Under the pieces are notes generated by a model. The model did no database searches. It was not told where the DNA came from and worked only from the letters and a program-made list of their open reading frames with translations. A stretch of 64,000 nucleotides of DNA from Amylostereum areolatum (Eukaryota; Basidiomycota; Agaricomycetes; Russulales; Stereaceae). A program made the translations under genes and the position numbers. Of this stretch, positions 43,091-55,870 are shown piece by piece; position 1 is the first letter of the stretch, and every line of letters begins with the position of its first letter. Location: assembly GCA_012932865.1 (NCBI GenBank), contig SAXG01000033.1:124001-188000 (forward strand), in the 5' to 3' direction.

Positions 43091-43724
43091 TAATGCCAAA
43101 AAGCTTGGTCCTGAGCCCCGGTGAGAAACCCGCATTTTGACCTAGGGCCAGAGAGAGTCATGTGGTCAGTCTCACTGGCGAGAGCGATTGCGCGCGATAT
43201 TTACATACTGCAGCTCGCTTAGTATACTTGGCCTTGATGCAATTTGATGTGACGTTGAGAACACCTTGAGAACACCTCCGACGACTCTTTGAATGTGTAT
43301 CCGGGTCGATTGTGGAGGATTGCGGTCGATTCATACGGTCTCCTCGAAAACAGTGTTGCACCTGACACGCGTCCGACCGAAGTCCGACCTTGCGGCGTCT
43401 CGACACCCTCTTTTCTCATTGTAACACACCATCCCAACCCCCTATATTCATCCTCCCTTGGGGAATTGGAACAAGTAGCTGTATGAGTATCAGCCTGTAA
43501 TTCAATAGCAACAAACAGCCGCTACAGAACACAGAGTAGATGATTCCCTTCTTCCTTATATAGATACAATACATGATGTCAGTTGCACCGCTGCCACCGC
43601 ATCCGTTCCCACTTCTGGATGTTATCACTCCCCATGCATCTCGACACAACCATCGCCTACGCCCTGCACAGAACGCGGCTACATGTTTCCATCACCTTCG
43701 CCACCCTCTACCTCCTTCAGCGCC

Positions 43725-46215
43725 TCAAGCCCGCTTCCCTGCTGCCAATAGCTCCTCGGGCCACTGCCTCTTCATCTCCGCGTTCATGCTCGCCCGGTGG
43801 TGTTGGCAACAGCGCTGGCTTGCATGGGAATCGAGGAGGAGCGCGTGTAGGTGGAAGATGAACTCGGGGACATGGAGCTGGTGGATGCGCCACATCCCGC
43901 GCAATCGGCGTTCGCAAGCTTGTTCCGCACCTTCTCCTTCCGCGCCAGGCGCACCTGGAAAATGAGGGCCTCGGGGAACGGACGCTGCGCATGCGACACA
44001 TCGCGCGCAAACGCGTCCTGGATAGCGTCCAAGTGCGCATTGAGCATCTCCGTCCATTCCTTCTCATGGCCCATGCTCAAACGGCACGGTGCTCTCGCGA
44101 ACGCATCCTCGAACTTGCTTTCCGCGATTAGGTGGCCGCGCCATTTGACCAGGCGACGCTGGCGGCCGATGCACTCGACGCGGGCGCGTTTCCATTTGAT
44201 TATCATGCCAGTGACGTGCAGGCGTTGGGGCTTCATGCGGGGGAAGGGTTCGTGATAGACGTTGGGGTACATGTATGCGCCAGTGAGGATCGGACGGGAG
44301 GCTAGACACTGCTGCCAGGCCTGATAGAGGAGCATTAGTATAACATTAGAAGGATGTCAGAAAAACGTGCTTACAAGCTCGTCGCGCAGGAGCTGTTTCC
44401 AGTGGTCAGCGCACGAGGAACGGACGGCGGGAGGCGAGGGCCTTACCGAGGAAGAACGGGAGGATGATGTTCGTCTGCTCGTGCGCGGTCGCGTACGTGC
44501 CCTCCACGAACACCGTCCACTTGATCGACTGCAGCAGCAGCGTCTCGGCCGCGCTCGGCTGCTCGTCCTTGCCCGTGGCGATGCGCGGGAGCGGCTCCTT
44601 GAGCGCGGGCGGGAGGGAGCGCAAATGTGTGCTCGATCGTGCGCTCGGCAGTCATGACAGCGACGTGCTCGACGTCGATCCTGTGCTCGCGTGTGCGCGT
44701 CAGGGCCAAATGCCACTCGGCGATGTCGGCAGAGAGCTCGAGGGAGGTCAGGAAGAGTGCGTACCGTTTCACGGCGTAGTCGCCAAGCGCGCTGGCGTAC
44801 ATCGCGATGAGGTCCCGCTGGCCCGTGGCCTGTAAGTGAAACAGTGAGCGAGGGAGGACGCGGGAAAAAGCGAACAGATTGGGGGGCATACCTCGAGGAC
44901 TTAGAGGTAGGCTTCGAGGATGATTTAGGTAGCAAGGAGGGACTTACATGTCGATCATTTGGAGGAAGAGGCAGAGGCGCGCGAAGAAGCGGGTCATGGT
45001 GAGGTATCTGTTGCGCACGGTTGGAAGTTGAGCGTAGGGTAAAAAGCAACGGGGAGGAGACGTACTCGGAGGACGTCGGATTGTACAGCCCATCTCGTAG
45101 ACGGACGGCTAAGTCGTCCAGCAGGGCGTCCGTGCGGTCTAAGATGATGTGGAGGTGGGACATGTGGAACACGTTGTCTGCGGGAAGACTGTCATGACCG
45201 TGAGTAGCCTGATCCCAGAGATGAGAGGAGAAGAAACTCACCCATCGTTGACCGCGATGATGGTGGCCAACGCCTGCAACGCCTCCTCCACCTCCATGCG
45301 TCACGCCTCTTCTTCACGCTCCTCGTCCACGTCTTCCGTCAAGTCGAGGGCGGTTTCGACCGCCGGCACGCCGCCTTCCCAGAACCCGCCGCCGAGGGGT
45401 GGCGGTTTGCTTGTCTTCGCAGAGGACGCTGACCTGCGCCCACACGTTGTCCTGCCACCTGTTCGACAGGCGGCCTCGAGGATGCCCGCGGTGGAGGCGG
45501 AGGGGGCCAGGGCCGCGTAGAGCGTGCGTTTGGTGTCCGTGAGACAGGGCTGGGGAACGAATGTCAGCAAGCGGAGGGAGGGCGGCGGCGGCGGGGGGAC
45601 GCACGTCCAAGGCCGCACGCGTGCTAGGCCGTCTTCCAGAGGTCCCGCCAGCGGTTGCCTTGCAAGAGAGCATTTTCCTGCTGCTCGACGTCTTCGTCGC
45701 GCGGCTCGGTGGTTGGCACCTTCGTCAGAAGGCACCAGACGAGCCAGGTTCCGCAGATGCTGGCCGCGCCGCCATGCCAGGGCTGGTGGACCTCCCTGCA
45801 GAGCTTGACCACGGCATCCAGTTTTCCTGCACGCACGTACACGTACAGCGTCTGGGCGAGTGCCTGTTCGTGATTCTGATTGGGCATGCCCCGGTCAGTC
45901 CCCGCCCAACGGGCACAAGCAAGCCACTGACCGCATCATCCGCCGTGACCGCATTGGGATCCATCTCCTTCACGACGCTGTCGACGCCCTTACCGGTGTT
46001 GCCGGTGCGCAAGGTGTGCATCGCGCGGTGGTGGGATCGGGGCGGGGTGGGGGTGGGGCGGTGTCATGGGGCCATTCGCGGACGACGACGAGTTCGGAGA
46101 GGGCGCGGGAGGCGTGCGTGACGGCTTGGGCGAGGGCAGCGGTGAGGCGGGGCTCTGGGTCTGTTTTGCGGGTGCTGTGGAGGGGTGGTGTGGGGAGGAG
46201 AGGATGCACCTCGAG
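43725..46215 (-). pseudogene. Fragment of a Nup84/Nup107-type nucleoporin gene
   Basis: Minus strand with intron remnants. Recognisable blocks in the correct order: ALAQAVTHASRALSELVVVREW near 46140; LRTGNTGKGVDSVVKEMDP near 46010; YVYVRAGKLDAVVKLCREVHQPW near 45840; NRWRDLWKTA near 45640; TLYAALAPSAST near 45520; SLPADNVFHMSHLHIILDRT near 45170; TGQRDLIAMYASALGDYAVK near 44810; SIKWTVFVEGTYATAHEQ near 44520; IHQLHVPEFIFHLHALLLDS near 43870. Nup84/Nup107 scaffolds the nuclear-pore Y complex. The usual N-terminal part and the last roughly 60 residues are missing, and frames shift between blocks, so it is a non-functional fragment. Confidence 0.65.
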
Positions 46216-46505
46216 CAGCTTCGTAATATGACAATTTCCGCATCCCGTGTTTGCTACAGAAAGACCGAGGAGAGCACCAGTGGGTATATCTTGAAGAGGC
46301 CAGATATTTCAGAGTGCTTTGACGGCGATATCTGAATGGAACGGGGAAGGATCTGTGAGCGTGTCGACGGAATCGGAATGAAAATGGCCTTACCGACCAG
46401 ATTGTTCGAAACCTGAGAAGTTTTACCATTGTTGGGGAGGTATCTGCCGCTGTGTGCACGTATTCCTGGAGGGGTAACGTTGGTAAGCAGATCGGAGCCT
46501 TCTTG

Positions 46506-46805
46506 ATGCACAACGCACCAAAAAAGCGAAGCAAAAGAGCCCCGGGCAGCACCGCTTGCAAAGTTGCGCTGGTAGCGCTAGATCCCGATAAGTGTGATCT
46601 TGAGGCATTGGTGCAAACGCTGAGGGAGGTGACTGCGGAACAGAGCTTGGAAGGGGTGATGTGGGGTTGCAGTGAGTTTGTCGCAGACGAGCGCGAGTGC
46701 CGCAAAAGTGCGAGCCTCCTGTGGGGAACCAGTGAGTACTACGAGCGAGTCCGCTGTCCCGTTGTGATTCGCAATGGGCACCAATGTTTTTGTGGGGTTA
46801 TATAG
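46506..46805 (+). CDS. Short frame resembling part of an EF-1B guanine-exchange domain (99 aa)
   Basis: Starts MHNAPKKRSKRAPG. The segment VALVALDPDKCDLEALVQTL, then LEGVMWGCSEFV, resembles the DLEAL...EGLxWGASKLV stretch of eEF1B beta/delta exchange domains, then diverges. If real it is another captured piece of a host gene inside element E. Similarity by eye only; it may be chance. Confidence 0.25.
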   Translation: MHNAPKKRSKRAPGSTACKVALVALDPDKCDLEALVQTLREVTAEQSLEGVMWGCSEFVADERECRKSASLLWGTSEYYERVRCPVVIRNGHQCFCGVI

Positions 46806-47822
46806 CATAGAAATCGTACCTGCTATGTTTTTCAGAGGCCCACTCACTGCCAAGTTGAGTACATAGTGTGTAGAATCAGAATGACAAGTTCGACTTGGCA
46901 GAAATTGCGGACTTGACTTACATAAGCACATGCGTGGTTTGCCTGCCACAACACCATGAAAGTCTGGTCTTCTCTACAACTACGACGATGTGTTCGAGTC
47001 GTTCCCATTCTGTCTCCCACTCTTTCCGTCTCATGACACACACTCAGGCTCCCTTTTAACTTTACCTAGTCCCTTCAAAGTCCTCGTTTGCGTCTCTGGA
47101 CTCAACGTACGAAGCAAGAATCGGCGACACCGTCTTTGAACATCAAAAGCGGGCCAGTAACAATTGCGAACACGACCAACGGCAAATGTGCGGGAAGGGG
47201 CGCAGAGATGATGTTGCTATCAAAGTACAAGGGACCGGCAGTGGTCAGTGGGCAGTGCGTATAGTCAATCTTTCTCGTCTAGTTGCATATACATAATGTC
47301 TTTCTGTTAGGATTGTGTTCATGGGCCGCATGCTTGAGGTGAACACTGCGGCTCTGCATTCTGAATATGTCACTGCCTTCAGCAAGCTCTCGGAGGAAGT
47401 GCGTCAACTTCAAGTATGTTTTTTTATATCTTCTTTGAGAAAACTGCCTCACGAGAATTGGGGTATAGGAACTTCGTAATCCATGCAAGGAGATCAGGGT
47501 GTGTAATACAACTATATCTCCATGCGATGTTTCTAACCGCTTTCTCTCAGCGCGATGGAACCAAGGCTCCTAAGGTGGCAGATAGGGGAGCCTGAGCGGA
47601 TCTTACAGCGCTTTACGAACCTACGGCAACGGACGGTACGGTCATTACATTTAGTTTACTATCTCTACGAACCGGCGAGTATGTCACCCACGTGCTTCAG
47701 GAACAGGGCCGAGTCTTAGCCGAAAGTGCATTTTTGGGGCCTAAAAAAGTGCATTTTTTGACCGAAAATCGGGAAGTTCGCCGGACAAACATCCACAGGA
47801 GCTTCACGGGTCCTCGTACCTC

Positions 47823-48492
47823 AGCCTCGTACTGATTTTCTGTCACTTGATGACGTGTTTTTCTTGTTAGAATGCGCTGGACAAACTTAATCGTACCATG
47901 CAGAGGATGTCCGTCGACGGCCCGTGCATAACGCTTCGTCGGAAGGAAAGGACGAATTGACGAGGTCGTGAAAACGGATGCAACCATCCGCCGGGCCTTT
48001 CGACATCAGCGCACTCCCGTCGCAAGAGCCTTGCGAGCATCAAGAAGGACGAGACAATGATGGAAATGATACAGGCGGAGGGAAAATTCGACCAAGTATG
48101 TCGTGTTTGCTGTATCTTCTCTTTCCACGTAGCTAATGCCGAGATCAGCTATGCCGTTATGTGGAGAGCATTGGGACGCGTTGCAATAAGTACGCCGGGA
48201 TCCCGCCCCCGCACAATCTCGCCTCGTATTCCATCATATCTCTTCGCCGACACTCCCTCTTGAAGTATGAAACACCTTGAATCCTCGCGGTACATATTGG
48301 CTTCGGACGCCCATCACTTGTTCATCTACACCCTATCCAGGCCTTGAACTCTCATGGTATGTACCCTCAATGATCTCCTTGCTCGTCTACGAATCTGATG
48401 TCCGTGCTCTTCATCCAGATCTTCCCACTCATTCACCCCTCCGAGGATAAGAAAGCCGCGCCACCTCTCAGATAACCACTTTCTCCCCTTCC
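47823..48492. other. Intergenic, nothing recognised
   Basis: Between element E and the membrane-protein gene. No splice-consistent gene seen. Confidence 0.45.
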
Positions 48493-50017
48493 ATGGCCGT
48501 AGGACTCACCCCCGACCAAGTCAACGCCGCGCTCGGACAGCTGTCCGATGCGACCAAGTTCCGTATCTGGCCCTTGGTCGTCGAAACTGTCTTGTTCTGT
48601 ACGCTCTCCTCGTCTTTCCTCGTCCGGGTCGATTTTCACACAGGGATCGTTCTAGCGTTTTTCACAGTCCTCATCGTCGCGTCGACGAGCATTCTTTTGT
48701 ATGTATGCTGGCCCTCCCGAGAGCACAGGGCTGAACGTACTCACTTGCGTTTTCTAGGTCGAAGGGAGTTGGATCATGGCCTGTGCGCGCGATGCTTGGC
48801 CTGACCTTCGTCGGCTACGCGTTGGCAGCTTTGGATTGGGCCTCAGACATCAAGACGCTTTGGAATGTCATGAACATTTTCCTTCCTAAACTGCTCTCTA
48901 CTGGTATCAAGAGCAGCCAGGACGCGGACGTTGCGCTGGCGGTACAAGTGAACGTTTGGGTGGCCATAACCGAGATCACATCGACATATAACGTAGGTCT
49001 TACCTTTACCCTCCGAGATCTTCGTCGTGCTCACACGGTGCTCGTACCTGTAGATTGTGATCAGCGACGCGGTGGCATTATGGCGAGCTTTGGTTGTCTG
49101 GGAACGACACAGAGCCATCGTCGTACCATCAATCGTCGTCCTGTTATGTCTCGTCGGTCCGTACACGCACCCTCCCCAGCGTCGGAAAACTGATCAGCCC
49201 ACACAGGCATCGGTATAACAAACACGCTTATGGTGGCCGCGCTAAACATTCCTTCAGCACCCGCCTCCCTAGACCCTCTCCTTAAGCAGGCTGAAGTCAT
49301 CGCGATGCTCTTCTGTTCGATGTCGGCCTTTATCAACTTGTACTCTACGGCGCTCATCGCATACAAAGCCTGGTAGGCCACCCTTTCCTTAGCCACAACA
49401 ACGGAGGGACTGACTAGCTATAATCAGGGTGCATCGACGCGACATCCAGCGCTTCCTTCAGAAGGGCACGACGAGGCAAACGGTAGAGGGAGTACTTACG
49501 TTTGATGGTGGAGTCGGGCCTGATGTACAGTCTTTTCATGGTGAGTTGCTTGTTCTTTTGCGCCCGGTTGTTTTCCTCATGTCTCCTGTATTTTCTCGCG
49601 CAGGTGGTATACATCCTCACAGTGATACCGTCCTTCACGCTCGACGAGGCCTTCGACTTCCACTGGTCCGCCGTCATGAACCAAGTCGCGGTACGTCTTC
49701 TTTTCCGTTCCTCCCCACGCCGGTGTGCTCACACCTTGGTCTCAATGCAGGGAATGTACCTGACCCTCGTCATCGTCATCGTCACGCTCAAAAAGTCGCA
49801 CTGCGAGCACCAGTTCTCGTACGCCGACAACGTAGGCTTGGATGTGGCTGGCACCTTACCTTTCGCCGCGCGCACCCGGCAAACGTGGACTGGGACATCG
49901 GCTCATCCGGTGTCCCTCCAGCTCGGTGTTGCCCAGGACCTGTCGAAGCCTGATATCTCGGAGGAAAGAATCGACGGGTCGGAGAAGATGCAGGCGGAGG
50001 AGAGCGATGGCCTGTAA
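48493..50017 (+). CDS. Fungal multi-pass (7TM-like) membrane protein, one frameshift
   Basis: Eight exons: 48493-48598, 48644-48698, 48758-48992, 49054-49156, 49207-49372, 49428-49540, 49604-49690, 49751-50017. Starts MAVGLTPDQVNAALGQLSDA. Hydrophobic helices and the signature SDAVALWRALVVWERHR, the counterpart of the GDAxVIWRxWxLW motif of a large agaricomycete membrane-protein family of unknown function. The C-terminus is hydrophilic and probably cytoplasmic. Exon 6 carries one extra base: the TTT run at 49501-49503 must lose one T for EGVLT to continue into LMVESGLMYSLFM. Without it the product would be 376 aa. Either a recent pseudogene or a sequence error. Confidence 0.75.
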
Positions 50018-51521
50018 TTGACTTCGCGTGGCGTATTGCTCAAGTATCGCTACTCTCACACACGGATACTTTTTTTTCGGCTTTTAGGTACATATCCTTG
50101 TCGTAATCATCCAACCGTTTCTTTGCGCGTTTCTTTGTCTCCCATAAGTAAGTGCATGTTTGAATGATACGAACGATGGAGGTCGAGGCTATCCTGAACT
50201 TCAGAAGTGTTGACGCTTGAGTTGACGTGACGACCGCACTATCCACCCACTCGGCACCATGAAGGACTCTGTACAAGGTCACCTGTATGCGACGTTATGA
50301 TTGTCATTCGTGGACTAACGACCTTGGCGCGGGATGGAGGGTCTGTGGTGTCTGTCACGGATGGCGTAGGCAGTCCAAAGGTGTGTGAGCGTGTCCTGCT
50401 CGACTTTACCGGTGACCAACACCGCCCCATCAGCAAAGTCGAAAAATTCTGACTATGCATGGCCATGGCACTACCATGCACGGCCAGGCATGGTCACTCC
50501 CGGGACTTCACCATGCTCAATGTCGGGGACCATGCTTAGTCGGAGCACCTGCCGATTTGACCATACATGGCCAAATCCACCATTATGGTCAAATTGGCTA
50601 TGCTATTAGTCAATGACCATGCGTGGTCACAACTCGCCACGCAAACATATGCATTGCAGACCAGTACTAAGTATGTACAGAAGTGAGGCTGATCCGATGT
50701 ACGAGCCGTCCATCACCTAGTTATACCTCTATGCGTGTCGCTTGCCACTCGTTCATTTTGCCGTGGGCAGCCGCACAGACGTCCTGGTCTTGGAGGCCAT
50801 CTTTCTAACACAAGTGATGAGTTCATGGGTGTGAGGGACGGACGAAGATTTACTTTTTCCTCCCATTTTTTGCAGGCCCTTGCGCCTATTCCCTGAACAC
50901 ACCGCTGGTCGCGACGGACAATCCTGCCACGTGCGACGCACGCGTGTACGCCCTCGGTCGCTTGGAGAGCATGCTTCATCGCGGGGGCAGGGGGAACAAT
51001 TGGTGGAAGGCGGCCGTTAGCACTCGCGATGTCGTCGAGATATATGGCACTCACCGGTAGCCTTGTCCCAGGCCAGCCCCTCACCGTCCCTCTGACCGTT
51101 CCCATAAGGCTGAAAGAGCGCGATGGGTGCGCAAACACGATCTGGAGGCATCGGGAGCGGCCGGTCTGCGCGAAATGAGGATACCATATATTGACTTGGG
51201 ATGCGTTGACGAGATGGGGATTCGGAGCGGGTACAGAGCGCGCGAGACGCCATGCGCATTGGATGTAGAGCTGGGTTGCGTGAGTGACAAAGGGAAGAGA
51301 CGACGACAAAGGGCATCGGAGAGAACGGGAAAAGCACGCGGCCAACGTGCTTTTCCTGTTCTCTCCTGGGGATGGCGAGGGCGAGAGAGCGCGAAAAAAG
51401 AGCCGCGGGATGACTCAATAGGCGGGGGATATCGAGGTGTTGGATAAAACCGGTTCTTTTGATTCTTCGGGTGGCCAGGAATGGAGGGAGAGCGAAGGGG
51501 AAGGGGAAGATGAGGAATCGC
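50018..51521. other. No gene; cluster of CCATG-containing near-palindromes
   Basis: Between about 50450 and 50631 near-palindromes such as TGCATGGCCATGG and GATTTGACCATACATGGCC recur. The ends of the cluster are loosely inverted (TGACTATGCATGGCCATG against the complement of CATGACCATGCGTGGTCA). It may be a decayed MITE. The minus-strand open frame at 50713-51345 has no motif and is not called. Confidence 0.45.
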
Positions 51522-51529
51522 GGTGGAGG
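51522..51529. repeat. Target duplication, left copy
   Basis: GGTGGAGG, identical to 63175-63182, immediately outside the left terminal repeat of the KDZ element. Confidence 0.9.
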
Positions 51530-52089
51530 CACCTGATCGCTACCATAATCAAATACAAGTCTTTCGGTAAGTGGGGCCGGTATCCCTCAAAGACTTGCTT
51601 TAGATTGGACTCACCTCAGCACCCCAGCGATGCTCCCAGCAATGGTCGGGCCCGGGAACGTCTCCAAGGCCGTACCCGACCATCAAGCCGGTGCCTAGGG
51701 CCCTCCCCGCCCGTCCCGTGCCCCCGCCCCACCTCCGAGCGCTTCCGAGCCCTCGGAGTCGGCCGGAACTACGTCCCGCCCTCGTCATCGCCGTCTCCCG
51801 CCCCCGCCCTCGCCGTCCCCCTCACTCCTCACCCTTCCCGTGCCCGCGCTCCCAACATGTATATACCAAACGAATCGTATTTTTCAGTAGATTACAGCTA
51901 TGTACGTTATATAAGCGCGCCACGCCGCGACAAGGCGGCGCTCACGGTTTGCTGCTGGCGGGGGGTTTGAGAGCCACGTGATGAGTTCGACTTGGAGGAA
52001 AAAAGCCCCCAAGTCGAAGAGATGATGCAATCGAGCCAGATCAGATCAGATCGGCCACATTCTCCGGGTCTTTCTCTCCGGTTCCTCGG
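51530..52089 (+). repeat. Left terminal inverted repeat of element D (560 bp)
   Basis: Begins CACCTGATCGCTACC. Differs from the right copy by four transitions and a one-base C-run indel. Contains a TATATAAG box near 51909 facing inward, a possible promoter for the transposase. The right copy carries the same box facing inward on the other strand. Confidence 0.92.
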
Positions 52090-52416
52090 CGCTTTTTCAC
52101 TATCTCTGATGGCCCGCCTACGTCGTCGTACCTGTCGTCGGTGCCGTTGTACCTGTCGTCGTCGTCGTCGGGGACGGCGACGACGCGCCCTCCCCCCACT
52201 GCCTCCCTCTTCACCGCACATACACTATATTATACTGACGGAATCGCCTCGGTGAGTAAAAGAGTATTCTCCTCTCCTTATTGCTATTTGATTTATGTAC
52301 GAGCAGTGGCCCGGGGCCCTTGTTGACCATCTCGTCGCACATGACTGATCAACAGACGCGTCTTCGCGTCTCCCAGTCCCCCTTACTTGCAATAACCTCC
52401 CTCCTGCTCACTCACC

Positions 52417-55400
52417 ATGGCAAAAAACAAGTCAAGCGCGCTCTCGAGGAAGCTCAAGGCCAGCACACTCCCCTCGGCGGCATCATTTGGTTCTCGATCG
52501 GTCGCAAAGAGCGTGATGCTCACCCAGACAGCAATGGCGGAGGAGAAGCGAGTAGCGGATGAGCAGGGTAGACTGGAACTGGCTGGTAAGTTAAACATCC
52601 TGTGCATCTCTTTCCAGCTCACTCTTATGTAGCTCTCATTTCAACCCATTGCACGACCATCTTTGTCGAGTCGGCGATTGAGTCCGGTGCTAACCCGGAT
52701 GACTTCGCATACGATCAACCAGACTTCCCTGCGCTCAGTGGACCCTACCCGGAGGACGACAACGACAGCGAGTGGGAAGATGACACCGAAGATATCGATG
52801 GTATCGACGCTCGTGGTGCATCCGGAGAGGACGGCCGGTTGAACGAAACCAGGGTGGAGGCGATTCTCCGGTGTGTTTAGTACATCGTCGTTCCATTTTT
52901 CCCCTCACACCGTGTAGGCTATTGGGGAGAAAACCACGTCGCAATAGAATGCCTCGGAACCACCGACTCGCCAACCGTCGCGCTACAGATGCGGAGTGGA
53001 TAGCCCTCGCTCCTCAACTCCTCAACGCGTTCTTGACCTGGCATTATGGCCCACCTGGCAATGCTTGTGCTGATGAGGCAAGCTCGTCTTTTTCGATATA
53101 TGTCATTGGCCTTGAAGGTATGTCTCTCTCTCCTCTCATGTGTGCATACTCATTTACCTGCATAGGTGCCGCCTCGCGCACCATCTCTCAGGGGCCAGGT
53201 GAATCCGTCGCCGTCGCACTCGCTCGACAAGGTGTCTTAGGCGGAACACCGTTCTTCCCGTCGCGTGCGTTCAGCCTGCCACTCCTCGAGTTCTATCACC
53301 GGCTTCGTCGTCGCCAGCCGGGCGTCGGGATCCAGGGCTTTGCAAAGACGCTGTGCGCCTTCCACAACGTGCGTCATTCTGTGACTCGTACGAACACTAC
53401 GCTAACCTCCGATACATTAGATACCTTATGTCTCAACTATCCAAGACAACCTTTCCGGCGCCTTCGATGTCTACCTCAGCATTCTGAAGGATCTCAAACA
53501 GAGAGAAGACGACGTCTTAGGACGCGACCGCCGCTGGTACATCAAGTACGGCTGCCCATGCTGTGGGTTTGAAGTAAGTCAATAACTATAGCTTTGAACA
53601 TGCTCGGCTCACTTCAAGTAGCAGCCCAACGATACAAAGCTGGTCCCTGCGCGGATGCACGCCATGGATGGCAACAACTCGCAAAAGCGACTTCGAGGCG
53701 CAGGAAGTACCATGGAGCGAACATTCAACAGCGACTACTTCCTCGCGCGCGACCAGGTCGACCGTTTCGCAAACGAAGTCCATAGCAAGTCAACGGACGC
53801 CGCGGACAGAACCACCACTCGAAGAGGCAAAACAAAGATTCCATGCACCGATAACTGGACAACGTCGAATGCCGGGGCAACAGGCAAGTCCGTAACCGAG
53901 GTCTTTGCACAGACAGGTCTCTTTGTCTGCATCTGTCGACATGGCCTGTGCGAGTACGCTGTGGAGATGTACCAGAGCGGAGAGCTGTAAGTAATTGTCT
54001 CGCCTCCTCCTGCTAACGAACTGAGCATCCCTCACTAGAGCGAAATACTTCCTCGCTGTCCTCAACGAAATCATGGACAACTTGGGGCAAGATCAATCCG
54101 TCGGGTACGACATCGGCTGCTCAGCCGACGGCACTGTGGATAGGAGCTCCCTCGGCGAACGTGCAGCGGCCACAAACCTCCAAGTCCACGTCAACGCCTT
54201 CCATGGCTACCAACATAATCGACTCTGCCAGCTACAGTATCATCCTCTGCTTCTGCCCGGCGTTGGTATGGAAGACTTTGAGGGCTGCGAGCGTATGTTC
54301 TCAAGTTCTAATTGTGTCGCTGCCCTCGTCCGCCACGCATTGTATTACCACTGGATGCAATTCATTGACCTTCATCTCCAGCAGCAAGACGAGGATCGAT
54401 ACAGCGAGCTCAGTATGTATATTCCTCAACTTCACTTGGCCATGGCTTACTAACCGCACTTCTAGGTAACTTTGTATACAACAACTACCGCTCGGCGGTC
54501 AAGCTCCTCAAGGAATATACCGTCGAGCTGGAAGCGTTCTCAAGGGTCACCGGCTTCTCGGCAGCCGATTTCGAACACTGGAAGGAGGAGGAGGTTGCCT
54601 ATCTCGTGTCGCTCAAAAGCGAGCCTCAGTACGACGTGCTTCGGGTTGATTACGTTCAAGCTTTGCAAGATCTTGATGCTGCAACGTGAGCTAGCATTCC
54701 GGTCTATGAGCCATGCTAAACTTTGGACATCTAGGATAGTCCACGAACAACTACTGTCCGCCTTTGAGGTCGTCACATACGACCAGTCATCCTTCTCGCA
54801 AGGCTCGACCTCCTCCGCCAAACGTACCCCGAAGATGCGCGCTGCACAAGCCGAGCGTGCCGCCGCTGCACGAAAGCTCAACATCGCCGTACGCGTCGCA
54901 GACAGTACAGAACGTGCGCTGGGCATTGCGGAACGGTGGACAAAAGCGTCTCCCGAGTACATCGAGACCGTGGAGTACATCCACCGTCGCACATTTATTC
55001 GTGCTGTTGAGGAGCTCCAAGGCCTCGTAGTGCAACGCCTATTAGAGCTGACCAAAGCCAATCTCTCCGAGACTGGTTCGCATCTCCCTTTCTACTCTAT
55101 GTATTTTGAACTTATATTTGCTGCTAGGGTATAAACTCCGAAAGCATATTGCGGCAGCAATCACCAAGCGTTCAGCAGCCGTTCGTGCATCGATGGAGCG
55201 ATACAATCAACTCGCTCCCAAACAGTCTCCGCCTAGGCCACGTCTCGACTACAAGCAAGTGTGCGACATGGTCTGGCTAGGCGAGTTCGACCTTCTCAAG
55301 GAGTCGCGACAGGAGATCCTCAGCAAGGACTGGGCAATACTGAAGAACCGTGAAATGGCGACTAAGTATTTCAAAACCCTCCGCGTGAAGGAGGAGCTAG

Positions 55401-55744
55401 TGCGGTGTAACGTCGAGGCTTCTCGGCTTCAGGCGTGGATTGACCACGGGGATCGCGAGCTAATCACTAAAGCATCCGAACTTCAGGGCATTGACCCCCG
55501 AATGTCCGTGCATTTCCAACGTTTGGCGTCGCAACGCCGCATTCTCAACGACCGACATCGCTCCCGGTTGCAGAAGCTGTACAAGATGCCAGAATACACG
55601 GGACCGCGTCCCTCCGTTGACAACATGGACACAACCGATGTAGCTGACGATGCGGAGGAGGAGGTCGACGCGCACGATGACGAGGCTCTGAATGACGAGC
55701 TCGTTCGTGCGGGTGAGCTCTTAGACGGATTAACGCTAGTATGA
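52417..55744 (+). CDS. KDZ-family transposase (959 aa)
   Basis: Ten exons: 52417-52585, 52633-52870, 52918-53117, 53166-53368, 53421-53573, 53622-53986, 54039-54412, 54466-54685, 54735-55075, 55128-55744; all GT-AG, phases agree, total 2,880 bases. An acidic N-terminal region is followed by a zinc motif GCPCCGFE near 318 and an RNase H-fold catalytic core: MDGNNSQKR (Asp about 337), FVCICRHGLCEY, VGYDIGCS (Asp about 467), VNAFHGYQHNRLCQLQY, and GMEDFEGCERMFSSSN (Glu about 524-527). Helical C-terminus with an acidic tail. It cuts and joins transposon ends. No stop or shift, so it is potentially active. The upstream 52090-52416 leader is rich in CGT repeats. Confidence 0.93.
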
Positions 55745-55870
55745 CATTCTGTACCTTTTGTCCCTTGGCAATTTGATTTGACTGTTCAGAGTTGGACGCG
55801 ATGTAGATGCCAGACAAAGGATCTCGGCCCCAGCCTCACTTCTCCAACAATCACAACATCCTCGTCCCCC

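Larger units (their letters stand above)
42936..47814. mobile_element. Element E: candidate non-autonomous DNA transposon carrying host-gene fragments
   Basis: Inverted ends of 33 bases (42936-42968 and 47782-47814, 30 of 33 match) begin AGGACCCGTGAAGCTCCTG. Flanks CATACCTC (42928-42935) and CGTACCTC (47815-47822) form an 8-base target duplication with one transition. AAAGTGCATTTTT motifs lie just inside both ends. There is no transposase. The interior holds a truncated Nup84/Nup107-like gene with introns and other short coding-like pieces, so genomic capture is likely. The element class is unknown; 8-base duplications fit hAT or KDZ-type. Confidence 0.6.

Noticed and set aside
50713..51345. 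210-codon minus-strand frame
   Set aside because: Ser/Arg/Pro-rich without motifs; likely a composition effect near a transposon border.
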